Positions 1-9,006 of a stretch of DNA of 64,000 nt are shown here, in pieces. How positions within the stretch are numbered: position 1 is the first letter of the stretch; every line of letters begins with the position of its first letter. A model generated the notes under the pieces. It was given only the letters and a program-made list of their open reading frames with translations. It was not told where the DNA came from and did not search any database. The position numbers were made by a program, and so were the translations under genes. Source of the DNA: Lentisphaerota bacterium (lineage in GTDB: Bacteria > Verrucomicrobiota > Lentisphaeria > Victivallales > Victivallaceae); NCBI GenBank assembly GCA_015061745.1, contig SUWB01000005.1, forward strand, positions 60,203 to 124,202, written 5' to 3'.

Positions 1-1928
1 CCGTCAACAACAGGAACACTGCTGATGCGGGTGGTGCTTCCGCTTTTACGGGCATTGGCAGCCATCATAAAAGAGAACACATTGGCATCAAAAGGAATAC
101 GGAAATTCCGTTCCGTTTTAACAGTATCCGCAGGGGAATTGGAAGGCAGGGCACGCATTTTCTTGAAATATTCTTTGCGCTTGGCAATGAGTTTCAACGC
201 TTCAGCAGCAACTTTCACATCAGGCTTGGATGTCTTGACCACCTTTATGGCACGGTCATAAAGAGCCACAGTGACCTGGCAGTATTCGAGGTTGGTAATG
301 GACATCTGGATACGGGCCTTCTGTCCCTTGTCTTTGGTGGCAGCGGCGGCAGCTTTCAGTTTCGGCAGCCACTTTTCAGCCAGCCCGGGATAAACATCGG
401 TAAAGACGCCGGGATAACGGCTGATGTATCCAAGATCCCGGTTTTCCTTGAGTCCCCGATTGGCGAACTTGGAAAGACGGCTTTCGATATCGGCAAAGTA
501 CCCTCTCATAACAGGGGCTCCTGCTTTGCCGTAGCAATCCCGCAAAGTTTCCTCGTAGAATTTCTCTTTGTCTTTGATGCCGCCCCAGGCAAATTTCAAA
601 TAGAAATAGTTGTTCAGAGCGGCCGCACCGTAACTGGTGGAGTTGTTAATGGAAAATCCGGTCACATCGGCAGCATAAAGATTGTCATAAAGCATAGAAA
701 TATTGTTGAACTGACAGCAGGGCAGTTCCAAACCGCCCATACCTTCGGGGAAGGAGTAGAAATAAAGACGGTTCAGAGATTTACGCCAGTTTTTCAAGTT
801 TTCAAGATGCTTCTTCCGGATATCGGCCCGGTAATAGCTCAAACCGGTGTCGTTGAGGACTTCCATCATCGTCACAGCCGGATGCACTTTGACCTTGCTG
901 ACGCCTTCAGCATAATGAGAATAGGCATACATACCCATTTTCTGATCGGGCAGAACTTTGGTGATGCGTTTTGCCATTTCGTTGACATAGGTCATCATAC
1001 GGGTGGTCATAATGCGGGAACCGTCAGGACGGACCCCGTCATCAAGGGCCTGACACTTGTCACATTCACACTGTCTGCCGCCGTCGTTGGGAGAAAGAGA
1101 AAGCATAGACTTCACAGGACGTTTTTTGACTTCAGCGATCATATTGGCTGCGAGAACATCAAGGGCTTCAGGATTGGTGGTGCAGATCTGCAAACCGTGA
1201 TTGAGAGGATCCATACCGTAACGGCGGCCGCCCACATAGGCAAAGTATTCGGGATGATCCTTGAAATATTTTTCTTTGGGCAAATTGTGACGCCAGTTGT
1301 GCCAGCCGCACCAGGAATCAGCTCTGCCGCTGCGATTGCGGCGGTTGAAAATATAATTCTGTTCGACCTGCTGCTTGGACATTCCCTTGCGGGTCTGATA
1401 GTTGAGAGCACGGTGAACAAAGCGGGGAGCTCCGGTATAGTTGAGTTCGGGAACGCTCCAATCTTTTCTTTTGGGCACATATTCCCCCAGTTCTCCGGGG
1501 AAAAACCAACGTACACCCAGCTGTTTTTCAAGAAAATCAGAAACACCGTGCCAGGTTCCGGTACGGGCTCCGCTCGCCCAGTGGCAGTTCAGAACGCTCC
1601 CCTTGGTATCGTTACCGGAAATAATAATATCTTTTCCGGAAGTTTTGACAACAAATCCTTCAGGGACAGTCACTTTTTCAAAACCGACCAGAAAAGCGGG
1701 CCGTCCCTTGCGGGCTTCAGCTTTGACCATAGGCAGCTTCGCTCCTGTGGCCTTGAAAATATATTCCTGCAAATCCTTTGCGGCACGCCAGGCAACTTCC
1801 GGATTCGCAGACTTGGGATTGAAAACGATACAGTAATTACTCTTGCTGTTTTTCACAACAGGCAGTGCCGCTCCCGAAAGAACTCCGACAGCCAGACAAC
1901 AGCAAAGGACAAAAAATACTTTTTTCAT
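1..1928 (-). CDS. Secreted DUF4838 protein (3' end outside window)
   Basis: An open frame of 642 codons runs from an ATG at 1928 to the window edge without a stop; the C-terminus is missing. It begins with a signal peptide (MKKVFFVLCCCLAVGVLSG), so the product is exported. Residues about 30-130 resemble the N-terminal domain that precedes alpha-glucuronidase-type barrels. A Cys-rich motif SPNDGGRQCECDKC near residue 285 and Trp/Tyr-rich stretches are typical of the DUF4838 family, which is abundant in Lentisphaerota and thought to act on polysaccharides. No activity has been shown that I can name. It lies 18 bp downstream of the LamG protein gene, so the two are probably one operon. The ribosome site is weak (GGTGAA). 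Confidence 0.85.
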   Translation of the reverse strand, partial: MKKVFFVLCCCLAVGVLSGAALPVVKNSKSNYCIVFNPKSANPEVAWRAAKDLQEYIFKATGAKLPMVKAEARKGRPAFLVGFEKVTVPEGFVVKTSGKDIIISGNDTKGSVLNCHWASGARTGTWHGVSDFLEKQLGVRWFFPGELGEYVPKRKDWSVPELNYTGAPRFVHRALNYQTRKGMSKQQVEQNYIFNRRNRSGRADSWCGWHNWRHNLPKEKYFKDHPEYFAYVGGRRYGMDPLNHGLQICTTNPEALDVLAANMIAEVKKRPVKSMLSLSPNDGGRQCECDKCQALDDGVRPDGSRIMTTRMMTYVNEMAKRITKVLPDQKMGMYAYSHYAEGVSKVKVHPAVTMMEVLNDTGLSYYRADIRKKHLENLKNWRKSLNRLYFYSFPEGMGGLELPCCQFNNISMLYDNLYAADVTGFSINNSTSYGAAALNNYFYLKFAWGGIKDKEKFYEETLRDCYGKAGAPVMRGYFADIESRLSKFANRGLKENRDLGYISRYPGVFTDVYPGLAEKWLPKLKAAAAATKDKGQKARIQMSITNLEYCQVTVALYDRAIKVVKTSKPDVKVAAEALKLIAKRKEYFKKMRALPSNSPADTVKTERNFRIPFDANVFSFMMAANARKSGSTTRISSVPVVD

Positions 1929-1946
1929 TCTATTCACCATTATCAC

Positions 1947-3026
1947 TTACTTCTTATAGAGTGTGCCCAGAGGAGCCTTGGCGGTAAAAATCTTTTTAGC
2001 TTCAGCCTCACTCAAGGGAGCCGTAAAGAGTCCGAAGTCATCAAGGATACCATTGAGATAGGAACCTGTAACATAACCGACAGTAAAACTTTTGACCTTT
2101 TCAATATCCCGGCAGACACCGTTCTTCTTAAAGACCTTTTCACCGTTGACGATAATGGAAAGATTCATAAAACCTTTTTCAGCTTTCCAGTTGAAAACGA
2201 AATGATACCAGCCTTCAGAGGCCGCAGGAAGCTCATTAAGTTTCAATCCGCAAGAGACACCCTTGGGAGCTTTACTCTGGGTAATGAGATTTACTCCGTT
2301 TGACCAGACGCAGATATAAAATCTGGGTTTACCATTACTGGTGGCAGTCTTGGCATCACACAAAGCGATAGCGGTGGAATGTTTTGCATCTTTGCGGAGC
2401 CAGGGAGCCTTGATCCAACAGCTGATAGCACCGGATTCGGGGTTGAAAAGTTCAGGCTTCACATCAATGCAGTCCACAGTCCGCATCTTGCCGGGAGCGT
2501 GATAGGTGTTGCTCCAACCGATATTTTTATCAAACATCACCTGTGTCAGTTCCACAGCCTTTTCGGAACGGATACGCAAAGTACCGTTGTCCTCCTCGGG
2601 GATGACAAGGGCCTCGCCTTTTTTGAATTCCTTTCCGGCGGTGAACTCAGCCAGAGTTTTGCCTCCGAATGAAACGGTGATCTTGCCCTCGCCCCGATAG
2701 AGGAAGGAGAGAGTACTCACCGACTTGGGACGGATCGCTGTCAGAGGCAGAGCAGCATAACCGCCTGCGGGCAGAGTCAAATTATTGTTTTTTCCGGACA
2801 GTTTTGCTCCGTCGCTCAAGATAAGGTCAGCAGCGGTAAAAAAGTTGATCGTTCTGCGCTCAATGAGCAGAGCCTTCCCGAAACGGCCCGGCACCTGCCG
2901 GATACCGCTTGCGATCTTGATCACTCCCGGAGCTTTACGGCTTTCACCGTCGATGTACAATTTGAGTTCAGCGGCGTGAGCAAAAGCAAATGCGAACACC
3001 GTTGCCAACAGAAAAGATTTTTTCAT
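1947..3026 (-). CDS. Secreted LamG/concanavalin-like domain protein
   Basis: 359 residues with signal peptide MKKSFLLATVFAFAFAHAA. The C-terminal half (about residues 190-350) reads like a LamG jelly-roll: GAISCWIKAPW, GWYHFVFNW, and GILDDFGLFTAPLSEAEAKK at the end. Such domains bind carbohydrate or act as adhesion modules. The N-terminal half has no domain I recognise but looks all-beta. I chose the ATG at 3026 over an in-frame start 10 codons upstream because it has an AAGGAG site and starts exactly at the signal peptide. It precedes the DUF4838 gene by 18 bp, which suggests that both are secreted for the same substrate. Confidence 0.85.
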   Translation of the reverse strand: MKKSFLLATVFAFAFAHAAELKLYIDGESRKAPGVIKIASGIRQVPGRFGKALLIERRTINFFTAADLILSDGAKLSGKNNNLTLPAGGYAALPLTAIRPKSVSTLSFLYRGEGKITVSFGGKTLAEFTAGKEFKKGEALVIPEEDNGTLRIRSEKAVELTQVMFDKNIGWSNTYHAPGKMRTVDCIDVKPELFNPESGAISCWIKAPWLRKDAKHSTAIALCDAKTATSNGKPRFYICVWSNGVNLITQSKAPKGVSCGLKLNELPAASEGWYHFVFNWKAEKGFMNLSIIVNGEKVFKKNGVCRDIEKVKSFTVGYVTGSYLNGILDDFGLFTAPLSEAEAKKIFTAKAPLGTLYKK

Positions 3027-3052
3027 AGAACAGACTCCTTTTTGTGTTGTTT

Positions 3053-3550
3053 TCAATCGTCGTATGTATAAAATTTAGCAAGTTGAATTTCGTCGATTCC
3101 CTCAAAGAAATGATCTTTGAGTACGCCTTCTTCAATAAATCCCAGAGACTTGTAATACCTGAGTGCCGTTGTATTGATGTGTGAAGTACAGGTATAAACC
3201 TTGCGCATACGGTGCTTCTTCCATAACTGCTCAGCTTCCGCAGCCAGAGCCTTGCCGACACCTTTTCCGGCAAAACGCGGATCGACTCCGATACAGTGCA
3301 GTATGCCAAGTCCGAAGCGGACATTGGCTGATATATGCAGAACGCCGATCACTTTGTCGTTTTCCTCGGCAACAAACGTTGCAGTAATCAGCGCAGGAGT
3401 TTCAGTATACACTTTCTTCTCCCATTGAGCAGCACTTTCGCGCTGTTCTTCGCTCCACCGTTCTTTGAAAACCCCCTTAAAGCTTTCAAAAATGATTTCA
3501 GCAGCTCTGGCAGCATCTTTTTTCTCAAAATTGCGCACGATGATCGCCAT
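3053..3550 (-). CDS. GNAT family N-acetyltransferase
   Basis: 165 residues. The fold signature of GNAT enzymes is visible: the start MAIIVRNFEKKDAARAAEI, the acetyl-CoA loop around GVDPRFAGKGVGKALAAEAE (R-x-x-G-x-G-x-A type), and the closing strand YKSLGFIEEGVLKDHF. It would transfer an acetyl group from acetyl-CoA to an amine; the substrate cannot be read from sequence. A TTG three codons upstream is in frame, but the ATG at 3550 sits 10 nt after GAGG. It ends 26 bp before the LamG gene start, so read-through is possible, but a functional link is not evident. Confidence 0.88.
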   Translation of the reverse strand: MAIIVRNFEKKDAARAAEIIFESFKGVFKERWSEEQRESAAQWEKKVYTETPALITATFVAEENDKVIGVLHISANVRFGLGILHCIGVDPRFAGKGVGKALAAEAEQLWKKHRMRKVYTCTSHINTTALRYYKSLGFIEEGVLKDHFFEGIDEIQLAKFYTYDD

Positions 3551-3685
3551 AAAATCCAAGCCTCACATTTTTACTTTCATACTCTCTTGAGATAAGATAA
3601 CACACAAAAGTAAAAATTTCCACCCCTTACAGGTAAAAAAAAGCTTTTTCTGTATATAAAATTAAAATTTTTATTCTTTTAAGAC

Positions 3686-3714
3686 TTGCAATATGCGTCC
3701 GGCTGTTGTATATT
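3686..3714 (+). promoter_or_regulatory. Promoter of FHA-domain gene
   Basis: TTGCAA at 3686-3691 and TATATT at 3709-3714 are separated by exactly 17 bp. They lie 58 bp before the FHA start in an AT-rich intergenic region. The expected start of transcription is near 3721. Confidence 0.6.
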
Positions 3715-3771
3715 TATCACGGAGAATAATGTATTAACACAATTTTCAATAATAGAAGAAGTTGAGCAACT

Positions 3772-4320
3772 ATGTCCAATAATCCGAAACTTACAGTTCT
3801 TTTTGTCAAGCTGCGCGGTAAGATCTTTGAACTCGACAAAGATGTTATGACCATCGGACGCAAAGATGAAAACGACATTCCTCTCAAAGACGGCAGCGTC
3901 AGCGGACATCACGCCCAGATCAGCAAGGTCGCCAATGAGGATGGTACTGTTTCTTATCTTTTGCAGGACCTTGGCAGCAGCAACGGTACCCGTATCAACA
4001 GTGTTCCCGTTGAAGAACAATATCTCAAAAGCAACGATCTGATTATGTTCGGTTCCGTTGAAGTTCTCTTTGACTGCAACGACGGTTCAGTTACAGAAGA
4101 TTCCGCTTCCGTTTCCCGGCTCACTCACACCATTGACCTGAGCAGTATCGACGGTTCACTTTCCACAACTCCCGCATTGACCAGTTTGAATCCTCTGGCA
4201 GTGGCAGAAGACAAAAAGCGCAAGATGACTCACCTTATTATCGTTGCAGTCTGTGCCCTTTTCGGATTGGGAGCAGTGGGGGCTGTGATTTGGATGATGA
4301 TCAGGATTTTTTCAAAATAA
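3772..4320 (+). CDS. FHA-domain membrane protein
   Basis: 182 residues. Residues about 8-95 form a forkhead-associated domain: IGRKDEND (G29-R30), SGHHAQI (S44, H46/H47) and DLGSSNGTRIN are the phosphothreonine-binding landmarks. A linker rich in Ser/Thr follows, and a single membrane segment fills residues about 153-177 before a short basic end. The FHA domain would therefore face the cytoplasm and bind phosphorylated partners of Ser/Thr kinases, which are common in PVC bacteria. No kinase gene is in the window. A terminator separates it from ftsH. Confidence 0.88.
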   Translation: MSNNPKLTVLFVKLRGKIFELDKDVMTIGRKDENDIPLKDGSVSGHHAQISKVANEDGTVSYLLQDLGSSNGTRINSVPVEEQYLKSNDLIMFGSVEVLFDCNDGSVTEDSASVSRLTHTIDLSSIDGSLSTTPALTSLNPLAVAEDKKRKMTHLIIVAVCALFGLGAVGAVIWMMIRIFSK

Positions 4321-4348
4321 AATTTTCTGTCGTTTCAACTGCGCCCCG

Positions 4349-4383
4349 GCTCCGGCAAAGCGGTTCCGGAGCGCAATTTTTAT
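4349..4383 (+). terminator. Intrinsic terminator after FHA gene
   Basis: GCTCCGG at 4349-4355 pairs perfectly with CCGGAGC at 4366-4372 (loop 10 nt), followed by GCAATTTTTATT. Extra pairing of the outer TGCG/CGCA is possible with a bulge. It isolates ftsH from the FHA gene. Confidence 0.65.
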
Positions 4384-4437
4384 TCACAACGGAAGTGTTC
4401 TTTTTTTGTTCTTCCCTCTAATCCCAAGGAGTTTTTT

Positions 4438-6429
4438 ATGTCCGACGAAAAAAATAACGAAAAAAATAAAGTGGAACCCCCTTCATCCGGCAACCGTCCG
4501 GTTCGCAAGGAACCCGGCCGCTCTCCTAAAGCCGCTCTGGTCTGGCTGGTCATTATGCTGATTATCGGCGGCTTGTTCCTTTTCAAAGGTTTCGGCTCTG
4601 CTCAGACCCGTGAAATTTCTCAAAGCCAGTTTGAAACAATGCTCAAAAGCCGGCAGATTGCCACAGCAGTCCTGGTCAGCGAAGGTGACAAAGTTTTCAC
4701 CGTCGAAGGAACTCTCGCCGCTGCCCCCGAAAATTCCAAAGAGAAACCGGAAAAATCAAAAAACACAAAGGTCCGTCCTCAGCAATACCGCACCCGGGTG
4801 GTCTATACCGATGCCCTCAATGAATTGCTGGGTTTTACCAATGTACAGATCAACTCCAACAACGCCGGCGTCTGGAACTTTGTTCTCTTTGCCCTGCTGC
4901 CGGTGGTTATCATCGTGGGTATGATTTATTTCTTTTCCGCCCGGCAGATGCGTATGGGCGGTCACGGTGCTATGGAATTCGGCAAAAGCCGTGCCAGAAT
5001 GATCCCCCCTGATGAACTTAATGTCCGCTTTGACGATATCGCCGGTGCAGATGAAGCCAAAGAGGAAATTTCTGAAATCGTTGAATTTCTCAAAGATCCC
5101 ATCCGTTTTCAGCTTATCGGCGGCAAGATTCCCCGGGGCTGTCTGCTGGTGGGTAATCCCGGAACCGGTAAAACCTTGATGGCCAAAGCCGTCGCCTGTG
5201 AAGCAGGTGTGCCTTTCTTTTCCATCAGCGGTTCAGACTTTGTGGAAATGTTTGTGGGTGTGGGTGCCAGCCGGGTCCGCGATATGTTCGACCAGGCAAG
5301 AAAAAACACTCCCTGCCTCATCTTTATTGACGAAATCGACGCCGTGGGCCGTTCCCGTTTCTCCGGTTGGGGCGGCGGTCACGACGAAAGAGAACAGACC
5401 CTCAACGCAATGCTGGTCGAAATGGATGGTCTGGAAAGCCGTTCCGGAGTCATCGTGCTGGCTGCAACCAACCGTCCCGACGTTCTCGATCCGGCACTGC
5501 TCCGTCCCGGACGCTTTGACCGTCAGGTGGTAATGGATCTGCCCGATATCAAAGGAAGAAGACAGATTCTGGAGGTCCACGCCAAAAAAATCAAGACCGA
5601 CGCAACCGTTGACCTTGATGTCATCGCCCGTACCACCCCCGGATTCAGCGGTGCTGATCTGGCAAACCTCTGTAATGAAGCTGCTCTCCTCGCCGCCCGC
5701 AGAAACAAAGAGGCCGTCGGCGAAAGTGAAATGGAAGAAGCCCGGGATAAAGTCAGCTACGGTACAGAACGCCGCAGCCGCAAACTGACAGAACACGACC
5801 GCAAACTGACCGCTGTCCACGAAGCCGGACACGCTCTGGTCGCCCTTTACAACGAAAAATGCACCCCCGTGCACAAGGTGACGATCATCCCCCGGGGCCA
5901 GGCCTATCTGGGGGCAACTTTTACAATGCCCAAAGAAGATGTTTACAGCCGCAGCAAAGGGGAACTGATTGCAGAAATGGCAATGACGATGGGCGGCCGG
6001 GCCGCCGAAGAACTGCTGATGCAGGATATTTCCACAGGAGCTTCCGCCGATATCCGTCACCTCAGTGCCCTTGCCCGCCAGATGGTTTGCGTCTACGGTA
6101 TGAGCGACAAGATCGGTCCCTGGAAATGTGCAGATATGACCGTACATCCCCATTTGCGTATTGACGGTCCCACTCCGGAAGAAATTTCTCCTGAAACTCA
6201 AAAAGAGATCGACCTTGAAATCCGCGCTTTGGTCAATCAGGCTCTTGCCGATGCCCGCAAGTGTCTGACCGACCACAAAGAACAGCTGCAAAAACTGGCC
6301 GACGCCCTTCTCGAAAAGGAAACGATGTCCGTCGAAGAAATCAGAGATCTCCTGGATATTCCGGATCCTGACAAAACAGTTCAGTCCTCTGAGACTGAAA
6401 GTGCAGAAAACAGCACCACCGATGCCTGA
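4438..6429 (+). CDS. ftsH: ATP-dependent zinc metalloprotease FtsH
   Basis: 663 residues, normal for the family. Two membrane segments (about residues 33-51 and 144-166) flank a periplasmic domain. The AAA+ module shows Walker A GNPGTGKT (239-246), Walker [13 protein letters not shown] and the second region of homology ending LLRPGRFDR. The protease has HEAGH at 461-465, and the third zinc ligand is the Asp in GASADIRH. It forms a hexameric inner-membrane protease that removes damaged membrane proteins and, in Proteobacteria, controls LpxC and so LPS synthesis. A strong AAGGAG precedes the ATG. The stop overlaps the start of the DUF167 gene by 8 nt. Confidence 0.98.
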   Translation: MSDEKNNEKNKVEPPSSGNRPVRKEPGRSPKAALVWLVIMLIIGGLFLFKGFGSAQTREISQSQFETMLKSRQIATAVLVSEGDKVFTVEGTLAAAPENSKEKPEKSKNTKVRPQQYRTRVVYTDALNELLGFTNVQINSNNAGVWNFVLFALLPVVIIVGMIYFFSARQMRMGGHGAMEFGKSRARMIPPDELNVRFDDIAGADEAKEEISEIVEFLKDPIRFQLIGGKIPRGCLLVGNPGTGKTLMAKAVACEAGVPFFSISGSDFVEMFVGVGASRVRDMFDQARKNTPCLIFIDEIDAVGRSRFSGWGGGHDEREQTLNAMLVEMDGLESRSGVIVLAATNRPDVLDPALLRPGRFDRQVVMDLPDIKGRRQILEVHAKKIKTDATVDLDVIARTTPGFSGADLANLCNEAALLAARRNKEAVGESEMEEARDKVSYGTERRSRKLTEHDRKLTAVHEAGHALVALYNEKCTPVHKVTIIPRGQAYLGATFTMPKEDVYSRSKGELIAEMAMTMGGRAAEELLMQDISTGASADIRHLSALARQMVCVYGMSDKIGPWKCADMTVHPHLRIDGPTPEEISPETQKEIDLEIRALVNQALADARKCLTDHKEQLQKLADALLEKETMSVEEIRDLLDIPDPDKTVQSSETESAENSTTDA

Positions 6430-6721
6430 GGATATTTCACAGGCGTTGAGCGCAGCTGAAAACGGAGTCTACATCTCGCTTCACATCCAGCCGGGTGCGA
6501 AGCGGGAAGCTGTGGCGGGCCTCTTTGGAACATCGTTGAAAATTGCCCTCAACGCACCACCGGTAGACGGGAAAGCCAATGCGGCACTGCTGCGTTTTCT
6601 CGCCGGAAAACTGGGCGTTCCCAAACGCCAGATAGAACTTTGCTCCGGAGCAAGTTCCCGTGATAAGCGGGTCTTTGTTTCCGGATTAACCATTGAACAG
6701 GTAAAAAAACTTTTGATCTGA
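6422..6721 (+). CDS. DUF167 (YggU family) protein
   Basis: 99 residues. It contains the family core LHIQPGAKREAVAGL, the motif PPVDGKANAALLRFLA, and the basic segment KRQIELCSGASSRDKRV. The family is small, widespread and structurally known (YggU), but its role is not established. I use the ATG at 6422, inside the ftsH stop region; a GTG seven codons upstream is also in frame. It overlaps ftsH by 8 nt and is followed after 1 nt by the phosphomutase gene, so the three are probably translated from one message. Confidence 0.85.
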   Translation: MPEDISQALSAAENGVYISLHIQPGAKREAVAGLFGTSLKIALNAPPVDGKANAALLRFLAGKLGVPKRQIELCSGASSRDKRVFVSGLTIEQVKKLLI

Positions 6722-6722
6722 A

Positions 6723-7940
6723 ATGAAACACAAAGCAATTATTTTTCTGCCTGACGGTATGGCAGATTTGCCCCTCGAAGAACTGGGCGGAAAAACCCCA
6801 TTGGAATATGCTCACACCCCCGGTATGGACGCTATCGCCGCCCGGGGAGCAAACGGCACTTTTCTCTCCCTGCCTGAGGGGCTTCCCACCTCCTCAGATG
6901 TGGCCAATATGTCAGTTTTGGGTTTCCGCCCTGAACTCAATTATCCGGGCCGCGGCCCCATTGAATGTGCCAGCCAGAAGATTGAACTCGGCCCTGACGA
7001 TGTGGCTTTCAGATGCAATCTGGTCTATGCTTCAGAAGACGGGATCCTGCGTGATTATTCAGCGGGGCACATCGACAATGAGCGTTCTCTTCAGCTTATG
7101 CAGGCTCTTCAAGAAGAATTCGGTTCTTCTGAAGTCACCTTTTATCCGGGAGTCAGTTACAGAAATCTGCTGGTGCTTCACGGCAAAAAGTTTTCAGCGG
7201 CAGTAGATTACTTCAAACCGGATTCCTCTGCTGATATGCCCCTTGACGAACTCCGTTCCACCCCGGCAGACGACACGCCTGAAGCGGCAGCCACAGTGGC
7301 TTTTCTCCACGATCTGGAAGAACGGTGTGCCAAATTTCTTGCGGCTCACGAACTGAATAAAGGCCAAAGTTCCCCCGCCAACCGGATCTGGCCCTGGAGT
7401 CCCGGTAAAAAGCCTGCCATCGAAAACTTTTCCCAACGCTATGCAGGAAGAAAAGGGGCAATCATCAGTGCCGTTGATGTGATCAAAGGTCTGGGCAGAT
7501 GTACAGATATGGCGGTCATTGAGGTTCCCGGTGCCACCGGATTCATTGACACGAACTACTCAGGAAAACTGGAAGCGGCATTGAAGGCCATTGAAGAATA
7601 CGACCTTGTCTATCTGCACATTGAAGCAGTTGACGAATGTTCTCATCTGGGGGATCTGAAGCTCAAACTTAAAGCCATTGAAGATATCGACGCCCAAATC
7701 GTCCTTCCTCTTCTTGAAGCATTGAAAGAGAGAAAAGATATCAACTTTGCCGTTCTTCCCGACCATCCGGTTCCCATCAAACTGCGTAAACATACAACGG
7801 TTCCGGTTCCCCTTGCCATCTGCGGCCCGGCGATTCCTGAGCCTGACAGTGTACAGTTTTACAGTGAACGGGAAACTCTCAAAGGTTCTCTGGGATTGCT
7901 CAAAGAAGATATGCTGATCAAAAAATTGCTGGGGCTCTGA
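6723..7940 (+). CDS. Cofactor-independent phosphoglycerate mutase, apgM type
   Basis: 405 residues. It belongs to the alkaline-phosphatase-like superfamily: the metal and nucleophile region is FLPDGMADLPLEELGG near the start and TSSDVANMSVLGF near residue 58 (Ser as phosphate carrier). The metal-binding end is HIEAVDECSHLGD and VLPDHPVP. Members are annotated either as 2,3-bisphosphoglycerate-independent mutase of the archaeal type or as proposed homoserine kinase; sequence alone does not settle this. No threonine-pathway gene is nearby, so glycolysis is the neutral choice. It starts 1 nt after the DUF167 stop and is 6 nt before recX. Confidence 0.9.
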   Translation: MKHKAIIFLPDGMADLPLEELGGKTPLEYAHTPGMDAIAARGANGTFLSLPEGLPTSSDVANMSVLGFRPELNYPGRGPIECASQKIELGPDDVAFRCNLVYASEDGILRDYSAGHIDNERSLQLMQALQEEFGSSEVTFYPGVSYRNLLVLHGKKFSAAVDYFKPDSSADMPLDELRSTPADDTPEAAATVAFLHDLEERCAKFLAAHELNKGQSSPANRIWPWSPGKKPAIENFSQRYAGRKGAIISAVDVIKGLGRCTDMAVIEVPGATGFIDTNYSGKLEAALKAIEEYDLVYLHIEAVDECSHLGDLKLKLKAIEDIDAQIVLPLLEALKERKDINFAVLPDHPVPIKLRKHTTVPVPLAICGPAIPEPDSVQFYSERETLKGSLGLLKEDMLIKKLLGL

Positions 7941-7946
7941 TTCATT

Positions 7947-8468
7947 ATGGCAAAAAACGCCCTTGAAAAAGCGATGGATTTTCTGGCAATACGCCCCCTG
8001 ACAGAAAGGGAGCTGCGTTCCAAACTCCAGCTCAGCGGGCGGTACAGCCTTGAAGATATCGACGAAGCCGTTTCCCTCTGCCGCACAAGAGGATATCTCA
8101 ATGACGAACTGTTGGCTGCGGACGCAGCTCAATTTCTCAATTCCGGCGGCCGGGGCAGCGGAATGATCCGTAAAAAGCTTCGCGCCAGAGGCGTTCCTGA
8201 TTCGGCTTTGGCCCAGGCCCTTGAAGCGATTTCGCCTGAAGCGGAACTGGAAGCCGCCCGCAATGCTGCTGATGGAAAAATCCGTCTTTTGATACGGGGA
8301 AAAGATATGAGAAAAAAGAAAGAAAAACTTTTTCGTTTTCTTATTTCCCGGGGTTTTGCACCTGATCTTTGCGGCAGAGTCATCAGAGAAAAACTTGCAG
8401 AACAGCAGAATTGTACAGCTGACGGTTTTGAAGAAACGTTTTCCGACAGGGAAACGACGGACTTTTAA
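7947..8468 (+). CDS. recX: Regulatory protein RecX
   Basis: 173 residues with the tandem three-helix repeats of RecX: ALEKAMDFLAIRPLTERELRSKL, then DEAVSLCRTRGYLND, and KKLRARGVPDSALAQAL. RecX binds and restrains RecA filaments during recombination and SOS induction. recA itself is not in the window. The gene is 6 nt downstream of the mutase gene in an apparent operon with ftsH; the coupling has no obvious functional meaning. No terminator is evident after it, but a new promoter follows. Confidence 0.92.
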   Translation: MAKNALEKAMDFLAIRPLTERELRSKLQLSGRYSLEDIDEAVSLCRTRGYLNDELLAADAAQFLNSGGRGSGMIRKKLRARGVPDSALAQALEAISPEAELEAARNAADGKIRLLIRGKDMRKKKEKLFRFLISRGFAPDLCGRVIREKLAEQQNCTADGFEETFSDRETTDF

Positions 8469-8478
8469 CGATGAAAAT

Positions 8479-8507
8479 TTGAAATTTCTTCTGTTCTCGT
8501 GTATATT
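8479..8507 (+). promoter_or_regulatory. Promoter of the LPS/Kdo operon
   Basis: TTGAAA (8479-8484), 17 bp, TATATT (8502-8507). It lies just after the recX stop and 22 bp before the first gene of the hldA-kdsBAC series, which has a GAGGAAG ribosome site. Confidence 0.65.
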
Positions 8508-8529
8508 ATTATAAAGAGGAAGTGAGAAT

Positions 8530-9006
8530 ATGGTAAAAAAGTCGCAACTGATGTATTCCGCAAATTTCAAGCGGGATTATGTGGCGTGGTTTGCACTGGG
8601 ACTGTTCTTTCTGATCGTTATTTCAGAAGTGACCCTGGCAGTGGCCCTGCCTGCTTATATGCGCCGAGATACGGCAATCGCCCTTTCAGTGCGCAGATTG
8701 CAGTTGATTTCCTCCTTTGACGCGGCCCGTTTCCAGGTGCAGCGGATCAACCCCAAAAAAGAAACCGTCCAGGCAGAACTCCGCCTCATCAGCTGGACTC
8801 TCAACCAGATGGCTGACCATTTGAGAGAACACGCACTGAAACTCGACAGCGACCAGATCGCTGTTTTACAGCAGCAGCTCAATGAAATGAGTGCTACATT
8901 GAATCAGCTTCAAAAGGATATCCCCTTTTCCAGGGAATACAAACTTGACTGCAACCCTTACATTCGACGGATATTGAACAACAGCGGAGTACGCAATGTC
9001 AGATAA
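8530..9006 (+). CDS. Membrane-anchored coiled-coil protein, unknown
   Basis: 158 residues that I do not recognise. One membrane segment (about residues 19-43, WFALGLFFLIVISEVTLAVALP) is followed by a helical stretch with heptad-like spacing (LNQMADHLREHALKLDSDQIAVLQQQLNEM, residues about 88-125). The predicted form is a short cytoplasmic N-terminus with a periplasmic coiled coil. It is the first gene of the Kdo/heptose operon and overlaps hldA by 11 nt, so a role at the envelope is likely but not shown. Start chosen for the strong GAGGAAG site. Confidence 0.8.
   Translation: MVKKSQLMYSANFKRDYVAWFALGLFFLIVISEVTLAVALPAYMRRDTAIALSVRRLQLISSFDAARFQVQRINPKKETVQAELRLISWTLNQMADHLREHALKLDSDQIAVLQQQLNEMSATLNQLQKDIPFSREYKLDCNPYIRRILNNSGVRNVR

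Noticed and set aside
807..2303. 498-codon plus-strand open frame
   Set aside because: Lies antisense to the DUF4838 and LamG genes, has no ribosome site or domain, and crosses the boundary between two real genes.
5233..6291. 352-codon minus-strand frame within ftsH
   Set aside because: Antisense shadow of a highly conserved gene; low-complexity Phe/Cys/His-rich translation.
7560..8570. 336-codon minus-strand frame
   Set aside because: Antisense to the mutase and recX genes and crosses their boundary; no recognisable domain.
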